A DNA stretch of 6,640 bases from JBPESN01 sp051710625 (GTDB taxonomy: Bacteria > Pseudomonadota > Gammaproteobacteria > Enterobacterales > Enterobacteriaceae), in assembly GCF_051710625.1 (NCBI RefSeq), contig NZ_JBPESN010000100.1, positions 1 through 6,640 of the forward strand. Direction: 5' to 3'. The notes under the pieces were generated by a model, which made no database searches, was not told where the DNA came from, and saw only the letters and a list, made by a program, of their open reading frames with translations. Each line of letters opens with the position of its first letter. The stretch's first letter is position 1. The position numbers and the translations under genes are program-made. Shown in pieces: positions 6,472-6,640 of this stretch.

Positions 6472-6640
6472 TGTAGTGGCACACTGAATTTGACCACCTG
6501 AACAGAGGTGATCTGCTCACCTCAGAACAACACGGGTGCACCAATGAAAAGAAGAAATTTTAGTCCTGAATTCAAACGCGAATCCGCTCAACTGGTTGTC
6601 GACCAAAATTACACCGCCGCGCCAGCAGCAAAAGCCATGG
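6472..6640 (+). mobile_element. Second IS911-like (IS3 family) insertion sequence, 5' part, cut by window edge
   Basis: The tip TGTAGTGG begins at 6472, followed by the same end sequence as the copy at 1-279 but in opposite orientation. The 7-bp dyad is also kept (6505-6511 with 6517-6523, 5-base loop) before orfA. Seven substitutions separate the two copies over 169 bases by my count: three lie before orfA, four within it. The divergence suggests two separate insertions or some age since duplication, not a fresh transposition. The element reads away from oppF, so its IRL end faces the operon. Confidence 0.9.
6544..6640 (+). CDS. IS911-type OrfA transposase subunit, first 32 codons (runs off window)
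   Basis: ATG at 6544 opens a frame to the window edge. The protein starts MKRRNFSPEFKRESAQLVVD and continues QNYTAAPAAKAM. Relative to the copy at 1-207 it has K4R and I18V (conservative) and Q27P. The proline (codon CCA at 6622-6624, CAA in the other copy) falls in the first helix of the helix-turn-helix and could impair DNA binding. Too little is visible to tell whether the rest is intact. Transcription leaving oppF could enter this frame if the upstream hairpin does not terminate efficiently. Confidence 0.85.
   Translation, partial: MKRRNFSPEFKRESAQLVVDQNYTAAPAAKAM

Overview
The window carries one complete, intact-looking oligopeptide permease operon, oppA-oppB-oppC-oppD-oppF, all on the plus strand. 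It is bounded on both sides by the same end of an IS911-like (IS3 family) insertion sequence. The five proteins match Escherichia coli/Salmonella Opp proteins almost collinearly as I remember them: mature OppA is 517 residues, as in E. coli, so published ligand-contact numbering transfers directly with an offset of 28. The host is therefore a gammaproteobacterium of the Enterobacterales, but diverged from E. coli itself. Two copies of one IS about 6.2 kb apart would suit an IS-rich genome such as a Sodalis-like or other host-associated enterobacterium. That is inference, not something this sequence proves.

Layout. 1-279: 5' part of an IS911-like element on the minus strand (left inverted repeat plus the first 69 codons of orfA). 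280-791: a 512-base gene-free stretch, AT-rich in its middle and GC-rich and hairpin-prone nearer oppA. It should hold the oppA promoter and leader. 792-2429: oppA. 2430-2527: spacer with a strong hairpin. 2528-3448: oppB. 3464-4372: oppC. 4384-5409: oppD. 5406-6422: oppF. 6423-6471: a GC-rich terminator-like hairpin. 6472-6640: second IS911-like copy on the plus strand (first 32 codons of orfA).

How the genes work together. OppA is secreted to the periplasm and captures peptides of about 2-5 residues. OppB and OppC form the six-plus-six-helix inner-membrane channel. OppD and OppF are the two different ATPase subunits that power import; both carry full nucleotide-binding motifs and a C-terminal four-cysteine motif with identical spacing. 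Gene spacing is tight from oppB onward (15 bases, 11 bases, then a 4-base ATGA overlap), typical of coupled translation. The wider, hairpin-bearing gap after oppA fits making the binding protein in excess over the membrane complex.

I see no undescribed system here. The points worth a second look are the mirror-image IS framing of a full operon, the hairpins after oppA and oppF (the latter ending 5 bases before an IS end), the structured oppA leader, and a proline substitution in the DNA-binding region of one IS copy.
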